A DNA stretch of 5,802 bases, taken from JBBATK01 sp046052705. Lineage in GTDB: Bacteria; Bacteroidota; Ignavibacteria; Kapaibacteriales; NICIL-2. Shown here piece by piece: positions 1 to 5,802 of this stretch (position 1 is the stretch's first letter; every line of letters begins with the position of its first letter). The stretch is from the NCBI GenBank assembly GCA_046052705.1, contig JBJOLU010000234.1:1-5802 (forward strand), read 5' to 3'. The notes below the pieces were generated by a model. The model ran no database searches and was not told the origin of the DNA. It was given only the letters and a program-made list of their open reading frames with translations. A program made the translations under genes and the position numbers.

Positions 1-1174
1 GCACTCTGGAGATTCCCTGCGAACCATCTCTGCCGGTGTATTCCTCAGCCACCAAAACGTACGGTGTAATGGTGCCTGTCACGGCATCGGTCACCTGCAC
101 TACAGACGGCACAACACGCGGACGTGCGCTTCTTGGCAGCGACACAGTATCGGGAATAAGCTCGAAGGGTGATACACCCACCGACAGCGGCGCGCTAAGA
201 AGTGCACCCGTAACGTATGCTTTGTTTGCTGCAGTGCTTCGCTTAGGATTGAGCACGTAGGGAATAGCCGTGCTCGAGGTGTCCGGATACGATGGAAGAA
301 TACACCCGAACAAGCCGGGTGCCACCGCTGTTACCGCCGGTTGAGTAAACGACACCGAGGGTGCCACGGTGAATTGATTGATCAGAGTATCGTTCACGTT
401 GAGCTGACGCGAGCTGGCCCGAAGATCGGCTGTGAAGGACGTCATGCCGCGGAAGTACGGCGTGGCTTTTGCCGCTGATGTATCAACAACCGGTGAGCTC
501 ATGTCCACAGTGCAAAACACAGTGGTAGTATTTCCTTGTGCCTTCGCGAAGAAGGGGCGAATTGAGGCAAATAGATTCGGCGCAAAGGGGGCTACATCAA
601 GGGTAAGACGTTTAATAATTGACGCCGTGTCCGCAGCTGCATCAAACGCTGCCAAGTAGGCCACCGCCAAAGAATCTTTGGTGTCGCGCCGCTCTATAGA
701 TTCAAGCGAAACCACGGCCGGATACAAAGTAGCTACCGTGGACGGAAGTTGAGAGTCGTCGAAGATTGCGCTTGCTGATTTGATAAACGCCGGCAAGCGA
801 GTTTGATTACGAACGCGGCCATTTGCGTCTATCATTAATAGTTCGCCGCCAACCACGGCCACAATCTCCTGTGGCGCATAGATGTTTCCGGGAATAACCG
901 AATCATTCACCACATTCGCTACCAGTGGATGCACATCTCCTGCTATGCGGTTTGTGGACCAGCGAAGTGTCAGAGAATCAAGCGCCTGCGGCGACGACAA
1001 AAACGGCTGCGCTCTAGAGGCTTCATAGGTTCCGCGAGGAGTGGTCCATCTGGCTGGAGAGGAGTTTGTGGCGGGCTGTGCTTGTACCAACACGCACGAC
1101 GCAATTATAATGCAGCACGTTAGAGCTAAGGATAGTACAGGGTTAAACTGAATCGATCTTCGATGGCCGGTCAT
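1..1174 (-). CDS. Exported protein of unknown function, possible beta-propeller, N-terminal part (runs off left edge)
   Basis: An uninterrupted minus-strand frame opens at the ATG at 1174 and continues past base 1, giving the first 391 residues; the C-terminus is outside the window. The N-terminus is an export signal: basic residues R5-R6, a hydrophobic stretch at about 13-30, then a possible signal peptidase I site after VQA (residue 32). A lipobox-like I-A-S-C ending at Cys27 lies in the same stretch, so it could instead be a lipoprotein. The mature part is rich in Ser, Thr, Val, Ala and Pro with few Lys, as in extracellular beta-rich proteins. Segments at about 103-122 (V-V-G-G-E-L-L-M-I-D-A-N-G pattern) and 372-379 look like strands of PQQ- or FG-GAP-like propeller blades, but I cannot assign a family. 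It lies 129 bases after the DUF2007 gene on the same strand and has its own candidate promoter. The role is unknown. The reading frame and export are well supported; the propeller fold is a guess. Confidence 0.82.
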   Translation of the reverse strand, partial: MTGHRRSIQFNPVLSLALTCCIIIASCVLVQAQPATNSSPARWTTPRGTYEASRAQPFLSSPQALDSLTLRWSTNRIAGDVHPLVANVVNDSVIPGNIYAPQEIVAVVGGELLMIDANGRVRNQTRLPAFIKSASAIFDDSQLPSTVATLYPAVVSLESIERRDTKDSLAVAYLAAFDAAADTASIIKRLTLDVAPFAPNLFASIRPFFAKAQGNTTTVFCTVDMSSPVVDTSAAKATPYFRGMTSFTADLRASSRQLNVNDTLINQFTVAPSVSFTQPAVTAVAPGLFGCILPSYPDTSSTAIPYVLNPKRSTAANKAYVTGALLSAPLSVGVSPFELIPDTVSLPRSARPRVVPSVVQVTDAVTGTITPYVLVAEEYTGRDGSQGISRV

Positions 1175-1214
1175 CCTTGACTTCGTTGGTGTATCAACTT
1201 GCAAATGGTCTGCG

Positions 1215-1222
1215 CAAATATA
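1215..1222 (-). promoter_or_regulatory. Candidate Bacteroidota-type -7 promoter element for the exported-protein gene
   Basis: Read on the minus strand this is TATATTTG, an exact match to the TAnnTTTG -7 consensus of Bacteroidota promoters, placed 41 bases before the ATG at 1174. No TTG or TTTG -33 element is at the usual distance; the nearest upstream TTTG is 27 bases from the box, which is too far. It would give a leader of roughly 35 bases. The match is seen in the sequence; function is inferred. Confidence 0.4.
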
Positions 1223-1303
1223 CTACGGGGATTCACCCGATCTCCTGGGCAAATCATGCGTGCGCGGTATGCGGTTCTGCTGCGAAACTCCGCCAATCGT
1301 CCT

Positions 1304-1555
1304 TTACAAATCGCGGTCGGTGAACTCGTCATCTACGCCAGCGGACTGCTCCATGGCGCGAAGTAGTTCCTCTGACTGTACGGCAAAATTGGCTGGAACA
1401 TAAATCTTCACTACCGCAAGTGCACCTACGGTGAGTGCGCGCGAGGAATCGGCCGCTGACACAATGCGCACGGGAATATCATGCGACTCCAGGAATCCCT
1501 CGAGTATTCCCGCATGAAACAGCGACGACGTAGTATATACCTGTGCCCATGGCAT
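1304..1555 (-). CDS. DUF2007-family small protein (putative signal-transducing protein)
   Basis: This 83-residue protein fits the small DUF2007 (PF09413) family, annotated as putative signal-transducing proteins but without an established biochemical role. The family pattern is visible: an N-terminal strand V-Y-T-T (6-9), a helix with L-E-G-F-L-E-S (18-24), then I-P-V-R-I (27-31), a later strand V-K-I-Y-V-P (49-54), and a closing helix S-E-E-L-L-R-A-M (61-68). It has no signal peptide or membrane segment, so it is probably cytoplasmic. I chose the ATG at 1555 because the DUF2007 fold begins directly there and because it overlaps the kynU stop by one base (TAATG), which suggests translational coupling. 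The frame stays open upstream to an ATG at 1666, but those 37 extra codons lie inside kynU and do not resemble the family. No Shine-Dalgarno sequence precedes either start. Any link to kynurenine metabolism is only suggested by the overlap. Confidence 0.83.
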   Translation of the reverse strand: MPWAQVYTTSSLFHAGILEGFLESHDIPVRIVSAADSSRALTVGALAVVKIYVPANFAVQSEELLRAMEQSAGVDDEFTDRDL

Positions 1556-2838
1556 TATTGGCGGGACAAACAATATGAGTGAAGAATCTCGCCAAAGCGA
1601 TATACATCTTCGAACGAGCAATAGAGCGGTGCCGGAGCCATGCGAATCACATTGGGATTGCGCCAATCGGCCACTACTCCCGCACGTGTGAGTGTGTCGA
1701 ACAAATCTCTGCCGTTGCGCGATGCGATAGTAGAAACCTGCGCTCCACGCATATCATCCGGTCGAGGAGTGATGATACGCAGTGCATCATCAGGAAAAAG
1801 CTCTGCTTCGCGATCGATCACATGAATCAGATACGAGGACAGTTGCAAACTTTTTTCGCGCAGCACTTTCATTGTGGCATCGTCGAAAATTTCAAGAGCG
1901 GACTTGTGAATTGCCATCGAGAAAACCGGCGCGTTACTCAATTGCCAGCTGTCTGCCGAAGCCACGGGAGTAAAGGTATGCGGCATAGTAAACCGCGTCT
2001 GCTCATCGTTGCCCCACCAGCCGGCCGGCCGCGGCAAATCAATATTGTTGCAATGACGCTCGTGCACAAAACATCCGCCCACACCGCCCGGACCGGAGTT
2101 GAGGTATTTGTATGAACACCACGCGGCATAATCCACATTCCATTCATGTAATTTCAAGGGCACGTTACCGATGGCATGAGCAAGGTCCCAACCCGCAATT
2201 GCGCCGTTCTGCTGGGCGCACTCTGTAATACGGCGAATGTCGAAAAATTGCCCTGTGTAGTAATGTACTGCGCTGAAGTGCAGTACACACAAGCGATCGC
2301 CTAAGGAATCGATCACAGCAATGATGTCCTCGGTGCGCAAGCATTCTTCACCCGGTTGCGGGAAAATCTCTACGATATTTTGCTCCGGATCCAAACCGTG
2401 CATGCGCACGTGGCTTTGGGCAGCGTAGCGGTCCGACGGAAACTCATTGCCAAGTAAAAGTATAACGCTTCGTTTACCCGATGGTTGGTAGAAGGTGGAG
2501 AGCATCAGGTGAACATTCACCGTCAGTGAGTTCATACAGGTCACTTCCGATGTCATACTTCCCGTTAGCCGCGCAAGAGACTCTCTGAACATAGAATGAT
2601 AGGAGTACCACGGATGCTTGGCTTTGAAGTGCCCCTCCACACCGTGAGCTTTCCAATCGTTAAACTCCTGCTGCACTGCAGCCTCCGCACCTTTTGGTAG
2701 CAGGCCCAGTGAGTTTCCGCAGAAGTAAATACAGTCTGCGCATTCGTGTTGAGGAAAGTGAAATCGTTGACGGTACGAGCGCAGAGTGTCTTGAGCATCG
2801 GCGTTTCTGGCTTCATCGAGTGTGCGAGGGAAGTGCAT
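1555..2838 (-). CDS. kynU: Kynureninase (L-kynurenine hydrolase)
   Basis: This PLP enzyme cleaves L-kynurenine to anthranilate and alanine, or 3-hydroxykynurenine to 3-hydroxyanthranilate and alanine, in the cytoplasm. The 427-residue length is normal for the family. Visible signatures in order are G-N-S-L-G-L (41-46), K-H-P-W (74-77), N-x-L-T-V-N (103-108), E-F-P-S-D-R-Y (132-138), G-W-D-L-A-H (216-221, with the Asp expected to contact the PLP ring), C-S-Y-K-Y-L-N-S-G-P-G-G (241-252) with K244 as the PLP lysine, G-W-W-G (273-276), the loop with S-N-A-P (301-304), and D-W-R-N-P-N-V-I-R-M-A-P-A-P-L-Y near the C-terminus. The substrate-pocket residues H70, S301 and N302 align with human H102, S332 and N333. 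One oddity is N277, where human and most bacterial enzymes have His after G-W-[WF]-G. The ATG at 2838 gives the standard N-terminus; no Shine-Dalgarno is seen. The stop overlaps the DUF2007 start. No other kynurenine-pathway gene is in the window. Confidence 0.96.
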   Translation of the reverse strand: MHFPRTLDEARNADAQDTLRSYRQRFHFPQHECADCIYFCGNSLGLLPKGAEAAVQQEFNDWKAHGVEGHFKAKHPWYSYHSMFRESLARLTGSMTSEVTCMNSLTVNVHLMLSTFYQPSGKRSVILLLGNEFPSDRYAAQSHVRMHGLDPEQNIVEIFPQPGEECLRTEDIIAVIDSLGDRLCVLHFSAVHYYTGQFFDIRRITECAQQNGAIAGWDLAHAIGNVPLKLHEWNVDYAAWCSYKYLNSGPGGVGGCFVHERHCNNIDLPRPAGWWGNDEQTRFTMPHTFTPVASADSWQLSNAPVFSMAIHKSALEIFDDATMKVLREKSLQLSSYLIHVIDREAELFPDDALRIITPRPDDMRGAQVSTIASRNGRDLFDTLTRAGVVADWRNPNVIRMAPAPLYCSFEDVYRFGEILHSYCLSRQ

Positions 2839-3123
2839 TTACGTATGGGAGAAGTGTTTCGGATACTCTATTTTCGGATTATCTACCTTCGCTCAGCTAA
2901 CCACCGAGCAGCATTCAGCGCGCGAAAATACGCCCTGCGAGTGGCATCAGAAGCAGCTCACTTGAATGTAGCATTGTCGACCTAATGATGTGCTCATGCA
3001 CTCCATGGAGGTCCGCTCAATGCAAAAGAAAAGCTTAATTTTAGGGGCATCAAGCACTATATCATTCCGGATTTAACAATTTACACCTGTGCCGGTGGAC
3101 GTTTTAAGCCTGGATAAAAATCA
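2839..3123. other. Divergent intergenic region between kynU and the TPR lipoprotein gene
   Basis: These 285 bases (321 if the TPR gene starts at 3160) must hold the promoters for both flanking units. The short open frames here look like extensions of kynU shadows and I do not call a gene. Possible elements are weak. On the minus strand TATTTTCG (2923-2930) has one mismatch to TAnnTTTG and lies about 85 bases before kynU. On the plus strand TAATTTTA (3036-3043) has one mismatch and lies 81 bases before the ATG at 3124. Neither has a clear -33 partner. A perfect 10-base palindrome sits at 3001-3010. I see no rho-independent terminator, riboswitch or RNA gene. Confidence 0.5.
3001..3010. repeat. 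Perfect 10-base palindrome in the divergent intergenic region
   Basis: CTCCATGGAG reads the same on both strands and lies roughly midway between the two divergent genes, where an operator would be expected. It is short and could occur by chance; no second copy was noticed in the window. Operator function is speculative. Confidence 0.2.
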
Positions 3124-4689
3124 ATGCGGAATGCAGCTTTCTATCTACGTAATCTAAAAATGAACACATATCATATTAGAGCTATCTCTCTATTTGTAGC
3201 CAGATGGACAGCACTGACCCTTGTGGTTTTGCTCTTTGGTTGCGGTGGTCTTCGAATGACCAGAGAGTACATTGCAGCTAAGGATGCAGTCAATAAACAA
3301 GACTGGAATTTGGCTAAAGAACTCTTAGAGAAGGAAGTTGTACGAGATCAAGCCAATTACGAAGCCTGGTACTACCTGGGAGTTACCTACCAAAAGCTGG
3401 GCGAGATGAAATTGATGAACGATGCCTACACGGTGGCAGAGCGAGGCCTGACCGACGACTTCAAAACATCCATTGCCAGAGCCCGCTTCAGTGCTTGGGC
3501 CGAAGACTTCAATACCAGTGTGGAGATTTACAATCGATATGCCGAAAACGGCGATACTTCGCGTTTGGGCAGAGCCATCGAATTGATAAAGCGCGCCAAA
3601 GCGCTAAAGCCGGAATATCCCGAGAATAGCTCGGTATTGGGAATGTTGCACGAAGCCCGCAAGGACACCGCTGCCATGATTGAAGAGTATGAATCGTACA
3701 CTCAATTGCAGAAGAAGTCCATTGACTTTGCACTATCCAAAGGCTTGTACGTGGGTATGACCCGCAATCAAGCATTGAGCGTGCTTGGAAGCCCGGTGAA
3801 TACCCAATATGTAATGAGCGGTGTGGATTCTCTTGCAACAGATCAGTTTGCGGGACGTGATGTGGTGTATCTGTCGTCGATTCGGCACGACAACTCCGAC
3901 TATGTGGTGGAAGGTTGGCGCGTGAATCCCCCGGTGAACTGGACCAAAGAAGAAAAGGAGCGATACGGACCGCTGAACACGCGCCCTATCTCGCAGCTCG
4001 CATCAATTGTGTACAAAAGAAATGAGCTGGACCGCGCACTAGCTTTCACCGAGACCATTGCTATGATTCGTCCCGAAGATGAGCAATCTCAGAGCCTGCG
4101 TGTGCAGATCTACAACGAACAAGGAAAAGTTGAAAACGCTTTGAAGTTGCTTGATCAATTGGTGGTGCAGAATCCCACAAATAAAGTGTTTATCTGTAAC
4201 TACGCGTTGGCGCTTTTGCGGCTTGAACGTTATGATGATGCAGTGGTGCAATACGAGAAGGTGCTGAATCTTGATCCCGATTTCGATATCGCGTTGTTGA
4301 ATTGTGCAGCAGCGTTGAAGAACAAAGCGATCATTCTACAAAAAGCCGAACGTGATATGACGTTGCGGGACAATCGATATCGCGAAAATGAGCAGCGGTA
4401 TTTTCCGTTGTTGTACAAGGCAGCTGAATTGTTTGAGCGCTACCGCGAGCTGAGCGCTCACCGCGAGGAGCTGGCCCCAATGGAACACCTGGTGAATATT
4501 TATGACGTCACCGGCGACAAAACAAAAGTGAATCAAGTAGTAGCCGATCTGGAAGCCGCGGAGAGTACCTTCTCCGGTAATCAGAAATACTGGGAACTGC
4601 TTGGTGGAGTATACAGCCGAGCCAAACAGACAGACCGCGCCGAGCGGGCCTATCGCAAAGCAGACGAAGTGAAAGTTCGAAACAAGTAG
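3124..4689 (+). CDS. TPR-repeat lipoprotein with an internal BamE/SmpA-like motif
   Basis: This 521-residue protein begins with a lipoprotein-type signal: a hydrophobic run T-L-V-V-L-L-F-G ending at Cys40, followed by G-G. The -2 Phe makes the lipobox slightly atypical. I report the longest frame; the ATG at 3160 (Met13) is an equal or better start, since it places the Cys at residue 28. A first TPR block covers about 47-110 (K-x-D-W-x-x-A-K-E-L-L then A-W-Y-Y-L-G-V-T-Y-Q-K-L-G), with degenerate helical repeats to about 195. Residues about 207-265 break the pattern with G-M-T-R-N-Q-A-L-S-V-L-G-S-P (211-224) and then strand-like segments, resembling the SmpA/OmlA (BamE) signature. TPRs resume at about 292-400 (including F-I-C-N-Y-A-L-A-L-L and Y-D-D-A-V-V-Q-Y-E-K-V-L-N-L-D-P) and at about 455-515. 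The protein is probably membrane-anchored and acts as a protein-binding scaffold. Partners are unknown; a link to outer-membrane protein assembly is only suggested by the motif. It is likely its own transcription unit, 155 bases before the DUF3467 gene. Confidence 0.85.
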   Translation: MRNAAFYLRNLKMNTYHIRAISLFVARWTALTLVVLLFGCGGLRMTREYIAAKDAVNKQDWNLAKELLEKEVVRDQANYEAWYYLGVTYQKLGEMKLMNDAYTVAERGLTDDFKTSIARARFSAWAEDFNTSVEIYNRYAENGDTSRLGRAIELIKRAKALKPEYPENSSVLGMLHEARKDTAAMIEEYESYTQLQKKSIDFALSKGLYVGMTRNQALSVLGSPVNTQYVMSGVDSLATDQFAGRDVVYLSSIRHDNSDYVVEGWRVNPPVNWTKEEKERYGPLNTRPISQLASIVYKRNELDRALAFTETIAMIRPEDEQSQSLRVQIYNEQGKVENALKLLDQLVVQNPTNKVFICNYALALLRLERYDDAVVQYEKVLNLDPDFDIALLNCAAALKNKAIILQKAERDMTLRDNRYRENEQRYFPLLYKAAELFERYRELSAHREELAPMEHLVNIYDVTGDKTKVNQVVADLEAAESTFSGNQKYWELLGGVYSRAKQTDRAERAYRKADEVKVRNK

Positions 4690-4729
4690 TGACCACAGGC
4701 AGTGCTGATGCTTAGGTTGCAACGGCTTC

Positions 4730-4759
4730 TTGAGCTGCGCGCTGTTCGCTCAATATTTG
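4730..4759 (+). promoter_or_regulatory. Weak candidate promoter for the DUF3467 gene
   Basis: A TTG (4730-4732) is followed after 19 bases by AATATTTG (4752-4759), which differs from TAnnTTTG at its first base only. The spacing suits a Bacteroidota -33/-7 pair, and the box lies 85 bases before the ATG at 4845. A second, poorer box, TATCTTCA, is at 4763-4770. The same stretch contains a 6-base inverted repeat (TTGAGC at 4730-4735, GCTCAA at 4748-4753) without a T-tract, which could be coincidence. Confidence 0.25.
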
Positions 4760-4844
4760 TTGTATCTTCACGTCCATTCGTACCACGCCGCGGCATTCGA
4801 GATAGTGCCGCTCAATCATTCACGCACCATTTCACTATTAGACT

Positions 4845-5159
4845 ATGTCGCAAATCGATCAACAACAACCTCAGCAAATCAACATCGAGCTTGGTGAAAA
4901 AGAAGCAGAAGGCATTTACTCCAATCTTGCCATTATTTCTCACTCACCGGCCGAGTTCGTGCTGGACTTCACGCGCATACTTCCCGGTGTTCCCAAAGCA
5001 CGGGTTCTTGCGCGAATTGTCATGACGCCACAGCACGCCAAGCTTCTGCTCGGCGCTCTCAATGATAATATCTTGCGGTACGAACAGCAATATTCCGAGA
5101 TCAGTATCAACGATGGCAACATCATGCCTCCCATCGGGGAAGGGCAGAAGTTTCACTAA
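4845..5159 (+). CDS. DUF3467 family protein
   Basis: This 104-residue protein matches the DUF3467 family, small proteins of unknown function found in many bacteria and archaea. Recognisable signatures are the polar, Gln-rich start (residues 6-11), the core E-G-x-Y-S-N-x-x-x-I-S-H-S-P-x-E-F-V-L-D-F (22-42), and R-I-V-M-T-P-Q-H-A-K-x-L-L-G-A-L (57-72), followed by a helix and a polar tail ending with P-P-I-G-E-G. There is no signal peptide or membrane segment, so it is probably cytoplasmic. The ATG at 4845 is chosen because the conserved core begins about 20 residues in, which is usual, and I see no better upstream start in this frame; no Shine-Dalgarno sequence is present. It sits 155 bases after the TPR gene and 125 bases before clpP, both on the same strand, so co-transcription with clpP is possible but not shown. 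I cannot suggest a biochemical role. Confidence 0.9.
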   Translation: MSQIDQQQPQQINIELGEKEAEGIYSNLAIISHSPAEFVLDFTRILPGVPKARVLARIVMTPQHAKLLLGALNDNILRYEQQYSEISINDGNIMPPIGEGQKFH

Positions 5160-5284
5160 GTAGAGCAGCACCCGCGTTGAGTAAGATCACTACGTAATGC
5201 ACACGTTCATCCTTGAACCATGCTTTGCAATTGCGCGCATACCTTCTTTCGTTTTCGTCTTTATCATCTTCGCGAATAATTCTT

Positions 5285-5802
5285 ATGTACGACCCAAACA
5301 CCATTACCCAGCAATTAGTACCGTATGTAATCGAACAAACGAGCCGCGGTGAGCGCTCGTACGACATCTACTCTCGATTGCTCAAAGAACGTATCATTTT
5401 TATCGGTACTCCTATAGATGATTACGTGGCATCGCTAAGCATAGCGCAGCTGTTATTCCTGGCCAGTGAGGATCCTACCAAGGATATCTTCATGTACATC
5501 AATTCGCCGGGCGGCAGTGTAACCGCCGGCCTAGCCATTTACGACACAATGCAGTTTATCAAGCCCGACATCTCCACCTACTGTGTGGGTATGGCGGCGT
5601 CGATGGCTCAAGTACTGCTGTGTGCAGGTACAAAGGGCAAGCGATTTGCGTTGCCACACTCACGCATCATGCTCCACCAGCCCCTTGGAGGAACACAAGG
5701 TCAGGCAACGGACATCGAGATCTATACCAAAGAGATGCTCCGCATTCGTGATTCTCTGTACTCGATTATCGAGCGCCACACAGGGCAACCGTTCGACAAG
5801 AT
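5285..5802 (+). CDS. clpP: ATP-dependent Clp protease proteolytic subunit ClpP, N-terminal part (runs off right edge)
   Basis: ClpP is the serine-protease core of the ClpXP/ClpAP machines, which degrade unfolded and tagged proteins in the cytoplasm. The window holds 172 full codons, out of roughly 195-225 usual for the family. Signatures are plain: the N-terminal S-R-G-E-R-S-Y-D-I-Y-S-R-L-L (20-33) and R-I-I-F-I-G (36-41), Y-I-N-S-P-G-G-S-V-T-A-G (71-82) forming the oxyanion region, V-G-M-A-A-S-M-A (101-108) with catalytic Ser106, and M-L-H-Q-P-L-G-G (129-136) with catalytic His131. The third catalytic residue, Asp, is expected about 8-10 residues past the edge and cannot be checked. The ATG at 5285 gives the normal N-terminus including the Y-D-x-x-S-R-L-L motif; the leader is pyrimidine- and AT-rich with no Shine-Dalgarno. 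In many bacteria clpX follows clpP, but that region lies outside the window. Confidence 0.97.
   Translation, partial: MYDPNTITQQLVPYVIEQTSRGERSYDIYSRLLKERIIFIGTPIDDYVASLSIAQLLFLASEDPTKDIFMYINSPGGSVTAGLAIYDTMQFIKPDISTYCVGMAASMAQVLLCAGTKGKRFALPHSRIMLHQPLGGTQGQATDIEIYTKEMLRIRDSLYSIIERHTGQPFDK

Noticed and set aside
36..1123. Short plus-strand open frames at 36-260, 432-659 and 929-1123
   Set aside because: They are antisense to the continuous exported-protein frame and show no protein-like features.
1556..1666. A 37-codon upstream extension of the DUF2007 gene to an ATG at 1666
   Set aside because: The extension lies inside the 3' end of kynU, does not resemble the family, and the ATG at 1555 gives a standard-length protein.
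1579..2115. A 178-codon open frame on the plus strand inside kynU
   Set aside because: It is fully antisense to a clear kynureninase, its protein has no recognisable domain, and it looks like a shadow of the coding strand.
2746..2985. A 79-codon plus-strand frame spanning the kynU start and the intergenic region
   Set aside because: Its first part is antisense to conserved kynU codons and its product matches nothing I recognise.
4730..4753. Inverted repeat TTGAGC/GCTCAA as a terminator for the TPR gene
   Set aside because: The stem is only 6 bases with a 12-base loop and no following T-tract, so a rho-independent terminator is not supported.
4702..5025. A 107-codon plus-strand frame overlapping the DUF3467 gene
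   Set aside because: It overlaps the well-supported DUF3467 gene in another frame; its second half is a frame-shifted reading of conserved codons.
5122..5367. An 81-codon minus-strand frame across the DUF3467-clpP gap
   Set aside because: It is antisense to the start of clpP and the end of DUF3467, and has no recognisable motif.
1..5802. CRISPR array, tRNA/rRNA gene, insertion sequence or defence system
   Set aside because: I saw no regularly spaced repeats, no tRNA- or rRNA-like segment, no transposase and no terminal inverted repeats; the genes are ordinary metabolic, envelope and housekeeping types.

Overview
The window holds six protein-coding genes in two divergent blocks and no RNA gene, mobile element or CRISPR array that I can support. 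The left block (bases 1-2838) is on the minus strand. It reads kynureninase (kynU), then a small DUF2007 protein whose start codon overlaps the kynU stop codon by one base, then, after a 129-base gap, the N-terminal 391 residues of a large exported protein that runs off the left edge. The right block is on the plus strand: a TPR-repeat lipoprotein carrying a BamE/SmpA-like motif between its repeat blocks, a DUF3467 protein, and the first 172 codons of the ATP-dependent protease subunit ClpP, cut by the right edge. A divergent intergenic region of 285 bases separates the two blocks.

The organism looks like a member of the Bacteroidota/Chlorobiota (FCB) group, perhaps an Ignavibacteria- or Kapabacteria-like lineage. 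This is inference. It rests on moderate GC content, the lack of a properly spaced Shine-Dalgarno sequence at any of the six starts, an exact TAnnTTTG-type -7 box (TATATTTG) ahead of the exported-protein gene, and the presence of DUF3467. The exact phylum cannot be fixed from this window.

The genes do not form an obvious single pathway. kynU and the DUF2007 gene are almost certainly co-transcribed and translationally coupled. No other kynurenine-pathway gene is present, so whether kynU serves NAD synthesis or tryptophan breakdown is open. Its active-site residues resemble the human 3-hydroxykynurenine-preferring enzyme at the three known specificity positions. The TPR lipoprotein and the exported protein are envelope or secreted proteins of unknown role. 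DUF3467 and clpP look like ordinary housekeeping neighbours. I found no convincing new system. The points most worth a second look are the BamE-like insert within the TPR lipoprotein, the kynureninase pocket, and the kynU/DUF2007 coupling.
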